Assembly (NCBI GenBank): GCA_025929455.1
Contig: JAICMB010000085.1
Location: 1-9,657, forward strand
DNA: 9,657 nt
Origin: Bryobacteraceae bacterium
GTDB taxonomy: Bacteria > Acidobacteriota > Terriglobia > Bryobacterales > Bryobacteraceae
Direction: 5' to 3'
The notes under the pieces are model-generated. The model worked only from the letters and a program-made list of their open reading frames with translations, was not told the DNA's origin and did not search any database. The position numbers and the translations under genes were made by a program. Every line of letters begins with the position of its first letter. The first letter of the stretch is position 1. Shown piece by piece: positions 6,431 through 9,657 of the stretch.

Positions 6431-7886
6431 ATTTGGCCTCCGGCGTTGCTGTTGGCGCCAGGCCGAGATCCGAGAGGATCTTCGGCGCGGGTTCGTTATT
6501 CGCAATCAAGTTATGACAAGCGTTGCAATCCTGCGTGACGTTCTGCCCGCCCGCGGCAGTGTGACCGCCGTCGTGACAGCGGAAGCATCCCGGAAAGTCC
6601 ATATGGCCGATGTTGTTCGGATAGGTGCCCCAGGTCACTTTCATGGCGGGGAACACGTTGCCGTTCCAGACGTCGAGTACGGCGCGCGCGGAGCCCCGTA
6701 CGGCGCTGCGTTGCGCCGCGTAAACCGCCGGATATGCCGCGCGATAGAAGCTTTCAAAGGCAGCGGGAATCTTTGCCGCCGCATCCTCACGCGTGTTGTA
6801 GGTGGCCCGCAGAAGTTCCATCGCTTCTTTTTTTGCGAATGGAAGCGACGCCGCGATAGAGCCCTGCGCCATAGCCCTATCGACAGCGTGATCGGGCATC
6901 ATGAAGGTGTGCGACGGCCGGTTGTGGCAATCGACGCAGTCCATCTCGCGAGATACCAGGCCCGCGGTTTTGGCATTCGCCACCGTGTACGTGGTCACTT
7001 TGCCGTTGGGCGCGCGATACTCCACCCAGGGAATGTCCTGGCGCTTCGGATCGGACGCATAACGAATCCGAACGCCGGGTGCGAGGTGCCTTCCATGAAT
7101 GCCGAGTCCGGTGCTCGCCGCGCCCACGTGCATCATCAGCACCGTTTTTGTGACGGTGTTCTTTTCGTCATCGGCGAAGGTGGTGTCCACCACGAGCTTT
7201 TCGGGATTCGGCGTGTCGCGCGCGTGGCAGGATTCGCAGGTTTCGCGCGACGTTCGGAGGTTATGAACGGGCGTCGGGATCGGCCGCGGATAGGTGTTGA
7301 ATACGGTGTCAACCAACTGTCCGGCACCGACGAATTTGCTACGTACAAACCATTCCGCGCCGGGACCGATATGGCACGCGACGCAGTCGACCTGCGAGTG
7401 CCGGGAGCGCTGGTGCGCCACGAATTCCGGCTGCATGACCGTGTGACAGGCCTGGCCGCAAAAAGCGACGGAGTCCATGTAGGTTACGGCGCGGTACGTG
7501 AGCTGGCTCGCGATGATGAAATTGAGCACTGTCGTAACCAGCACGAACCCGATCAGCCGGCGCAGTGCCGGATTACTGGCGCTGAGTGCAGCGAACTCGG
7601 TCGGCTCTCCGCGCCGCTGGAGCTTCCGTTCCTTCCAGGCGATGCCGATCGGAATCAGGATCAGCCCGCCGAAAAAGAAAATCGGAATTATGAGGAAGGC
7701 CAGGATCCCGATGTAGGGATGCGAAGCCTCCCCGGTCAGCGTTACGGGCAACAGGAACAGCCAAAATATGGTGGCGGTCGTAACGATGACCACGCCCGCC
7801 AAGCTCACCGCGTTGTTCGTCAAAAAAACCAGCGGAGACAGCTGCCCGCGGCGCAGATACGTCCAGAACTTAGAGCGTCGGGGCAT
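6429..7886 (-). CDS. Inner-membrane NapC/NirT-type multiheme cytochrome, ImcH-like quinol dehydrogenase
   Basis: A 485-residue protein likely to oxidise membrane quinol and pass electrons to periplasmic cytochromes. Three hydrophobic helices (about 19-48, 58-84 and 108-130) precede a periplasmic domain with six heme sites: an atypical CX3CH, CGQACH (143-148, followed by M151), then CVACH (168), CESCH (217), CVDCH (317), CFRCH (434) and CNACH (454). The first pair, with QRSRHSQVDCVACH, resembles the opening of NapC/NrfH. Three N-terminal helices plus a long multiheme tail resemble Geobacter ImcH, required there for respiration to high-potential extracellular acceptors; orthology is inferred. 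The start is uncertain. The ATG at 7886 overlaps the upstream gene by 17 nt and begins close to the first helix, with GGACAAGG just upstream. ATGs at 7922 and 7946 are also in frame. No NrfA follows, so a nitrite-reductase role is unlikely. Confidence 0.88.
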   Translation of the reverse strand: MPRRSKFWTYLRRGQLSPLVFLTNNAVSLAGVVIVTTATIFWLFLLPVTLTGEASHPYIGILAFLIIPIFFFGGLILIPIGIAWKERKLQRRGEPTEFAALSASNPALRRLIGFVLVTTVLNFIIASQLTYRAVTYMDSVAFCGQACHTVMQPEFVAHQRSRHSQVDCVACHIGPGAEWFVRSKFVGAGQLVDTVFNTYPRPIPTPVHNLRTSRETCESCHARDTPNPEKLVVDTTFADDEKNTVTKTVLMMHVGAASTGLGIHGRHLAPGVRIRYASDPKRQDIPWVEYRAPNGKVTTYTVANAKTAGLVSREMDCVDCHNRPSHTFMMPDHAVDRAMAQGSIAASLPFAKKEAMELLRATYNTREDAAAKIPAAFESFYRAAYPAVYAAQRSAVRGSARAVLDVWNGNVFPAMKVTWGTYPNNIGHMDFPGCFRCHDGGHTAAGGQNVTQDCNACHNLIANNEPAPKILSDLGLAPTATPEAK

Positions 7887-9657
7887 GCACCTTGTCCACG
7901 TCGTAAGCGGCGCCGCTGCCATGGCAGACGGAGCACGCCTCGCCAAGAGTGCCGCTCGTCATGGTTGCAGCGTGCGCGGAGGCATCTTTCTGCGTGTGGC
8001 ACGCCGTGCACGCCGCCGTCGTGGGCGGTGTCGGGTTGATGAAGTCGCGCGGATTGTTTACCGCGATGCGGGTGTCCGGAACCGGCGGAACATTGGACGA
8101 ATTGACGTGGCACTTGCCGCAATCGGCCAGATTGCCGGGAAAGCGCACGTCGCTGAAATCGTTCTTACTTCCGCGGAAGCCGTAGACGATGAAGGGCGTC
8201 ATTTGCCCGCCCGCCTCCGCCGTATCGCCGGTGTGCAGCCGGTGAATGAGCACCGGGAAGTCGATGCTCTGCGGCGGATTTTCGCTCGCCGGCCGCTGCG
8301 CCGCATCGGTCGCGTTGGGATTATGGCAGAGCAGGCAGTATTGCACGTTCTGCCGGAATCCCCCGTGCGCGGAAATGCGGTAATGGCACGCGTTGCAATC
8401 CTGCTGCGCGTGCTCCACCGGGTGTGGAACTACGGGCGAGCCGTCGACCGAGAATGGCAGAAGCTGGTTAAAGCCGACATCCTCAACGGTCTGCGCTTGT
8501 ACAGTGCCAGCCTGTACCGTAAAGTTCCGGTAACCCTCAATGCCAATCGTGTACGTCCCGGCCGCATCGGACGGAATTGTGGATTTAAAGGCGTACGTGT
8601 ATGTCCCGGAACTGCCGGTTGCCGCTTTTGCGCTTTCGCTGACCACACTCGCGTAATCGGCCGTTGGTCCGGCCATTACGAGGCTGAGCGATGTCATGTC
8701 CGACGGAGCTACTGCATTACCGGAGTTGTCCGTTATGCTGAACGTGACGGTCGGCGCGCTGCCCGCTTTCCCTGAAACGCTGACCAGCTTGAAATTCACG
8801 CCCGGCAGCACTCCCGGCGTCCACTGTGGAATCGTGTGCGCGCCGAGAATGGATGCGTCAAAGGGGGCCTGTCCCTGCGGGGTGTGGCATTGCGCGCACT
8901 GACTATCGTTCGCCGGAAGACCCCCCGCGTGATTCTGCCCGGTAGCGAAATTCACATGGTCGTGGCAGGCTCCGCACGCGGCACTGCTGGGTTTCGTGAG
9001 CCACCAGTTTTTATCGACAGGTGCCGGTTCCCTGCCCTGGCCGGAATCCTGCGCAGCGCTCATGGGGATTACCGTCATTCCGCCGGGTCCCGACGTCGGA
9101 TCGCCGGTGCCCGGGAATGTGGGAGGTGCAGTCGTGTCGTCCGAGGAAGCGCCGCCGGTAATATTTCCTTTGGCGTCCACATTCAGCGGCCCAGGTGGGG
9201 TACCGCCCTGCTGGCCCGCCGTTCCCACCGTGCTCTGGCGCGGATAGGCGCCGGGCTCGTGGCACATCTGGCAGTTCCGAATATCGGCGGGAAACACCAC
9301 GGTCGAGAAATCGTTGACGCCTTGTTGAAAGCCGATGATCTGGTACGGCGTGCCCGCCTGTACGCTCGGCAGGCTCGATCCCATGTGGATCTTGTGAATC
9401 ATGACTTTGAAATCGATGCTGTTGCCCGTATCGGGATCGACGGTTTGTACGCCGTTACCACCCGGGTTATGACACATTACGCACAGCGACACCAGGCGCC
9501 GCGCTCCGCCATGCGCACCGAGGGGATCGTGACAGCGGTTGCAGTTCGCCGTCGCAACAACATCGTGCGTGTCGGTGATGGAGGATCCGTTCGGCACAAA
9601 CGTGAAGGTATCGTTCGCATTATTGGTGCCCAGATCGAAATCCGTCAGATTGCGCGA
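7870..9657 (-). CDS. OmcA/MtrC-family decaheme c-type cytochrome, N-terminus beyond the window
   Basis: The likely surface-exposed terminal cytochrome. All 595 visible residues are in frame from the window edge; signal peptide and first beta domain are outside. Numbering from the edge, ten CXXCH sites start at Cys 39, 59, 129, 228, 254, 421, 441, 513, 550 and 575. This 5+5 split, separated by a heme-free beta-rich stretch (about 280-400, with TVTFSITDNSGNAV and GTYTIGIEGYRNFTV), matches domains II, III and IV of OmcA/MtrC. The halves share one pattern: CNxCH, AHGGxR, CxxCHNP, IDFxVxIHxxHxG, GF, NDFSxVxFP, CxxCH (about 39-133 and 421-517). A Gly/Pro/Thr-rich insert lies between hemes 3 and 4 (about 141-215). 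Lipoprotein anchoring cannot be judged. It ends 17 nt inside the ImcH-like gene, so it is cotranscribed with the rest of the cluster. Confidence 0.92.
   Translation of the reverse strand, partial: SRNLTDFDLGTNNANDTFTFVPNGSSITDTHDVVATANCNRCHDPLGAHGGARRLVSLCVMCHNPGGNGVQTVDPDTGNSIDFKVMIHKIHMGSSLPSVQAGTPYQIIGFQQGVNDFSTVVFPADIRNCQMCHEPGAYPRQSTVGTAGQQGGTPPGPLNVDAKGNITGGASSDDTTAPPTFPGTGDPTSGPGGMTVIPMSAAQDSGQGREPAPVDKNWWLTKPSSAACGACHDHVNFATGQNHAGGLPANDSQCAQCHTPQGQAPFDASILGAHTIPQWTPGVLPGVNFKLVSVSGKAGSAPTVTFSITDNSGNAVAPSDMTSLSLVMAGPTADYASVVSESAKAATGSSGTYTYAFKSTIPSDAAGTYTIGIEGYRNFTVQAGTVQAQTVEDVGFNQLLPFSVDGSPVVPHPVEHAQQDCNACHYRISAHGGFRQNVQYCLLCHNPNATDAAQRPASENPPQSIDFPVLIHRLHTGDTAEAGGQMTPFIVYGFRGSKNDFSDVRFPGNLADCGKCHVNSSNVPPVPDTRIAVNNPRDFINPTPPTTAACTACHTQKDASAHAATMTSGTLGEACSVCHGSGAAYDVDKVHAPTL
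7890..7897 (-). promoter_or_regulatory. Possible ribosome binding site for the 7886 start of the ImcH-like gene
   Basis: GGACAAGG on the minus strand, inside the end of the upstream coding region and 3 nt before the ATG at 7886-7884. The GGA part is 8 nt from the ATG. It modestly favours this start over ATGs at 7922 and 7946. Confidence 0.35.

Noticed and set aside
5693..6538. A 281-codon plus-strand frame opposite three cytochrome genes
   Set aside because: It is antisense to CXXCH-rich coding sequence and shows no domain, signal or coherent composition.
6429..7886. Reading the NapC-like gene as NrfH of a nitrite reductase
   Set aside because: No NrfA-type catalytic gene is nearby, and the protein is far longer than NrfH, with three membrane helices and extra hemes.
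6513..8039. A 508-codon open frame on the plus strand, opposite the ImcH-like gene and the end of the OmcA/MtrC gene
   Set aside because: It is fully antisense to two well-supported heme proteins, its product is Arg/Val/Gly/His-rich with no recognisable domain, and GC-rich genes commonly leave long open antisense frames.

Overview
The window looks like a GC-rich bacterial chromosome, most likely from an Acidobacteriota-type organism. That is an inference from the mix of a large OmcA/MtrC-type cytochrome, a DmsE/MtrA-type decaheme protein, an acidobacterial-style outer-membrane barrel and a small carboxypeptidase-regulatory-like protein; no 16S gene or other taxonomic marker is present. Every supported gene is on the minus strand, so transcription runs from high to low coordinates. 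I see no RNA genes, mobile elements or CRISPR arrays.

The main content (about 9657 down to 1905) is a compact six-gene cluster for moving electrons across the cell envelope. In transcription order: (1) an OmcA/MtrC-family decaheme cytochrome whose N-terminus lies outside the window; (2) an inner-membrane NapC/NirT-type multiheme quinol dehydrogenase with three membrane helices, similar in layout to Geobacter ImcH; (3) a small periplasmic monoheme cytochrome c; (4) a DmsE/MtrA-type periplasmic decaheme cytochrome; (5) a large outer-membrane beta-barrel, probably the MtrB/PioB-like sheath; (6) a tetraheme cytochrome made of four tandem copies of one monoheme unit. Gaps are 29 nt or less and two junctions overlap, so this is almost certainly one operon whose promoter lies beyond 9657. 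It encodes about 31 heme attachment sites, 30 CXXCH and one CX3CH.

The parts fit a complete path: quinol pool to ImcH-like protein, to small cytochrome, to the MtrA-like wire inside the porin, to the OmcA/MtrC-like surface cytochrome and an extracellular acceptor such as metal oxide, humics or a partner cell. Reverse flow (oxidation of an extracellular donor) cannot be excluded from sequence. The place of the tetraheme protein in the path is unknown.

After a 148-nt spacer with several short inverted repeats come a small membrane-anchored or secreted protein with a carboxypeptidase-regulatory-like domain (1756-1379) and a housekeeping NAD(P)H-hydrate repair enzyme, Nnr (1317 to the window edge, C-terminus cut off).
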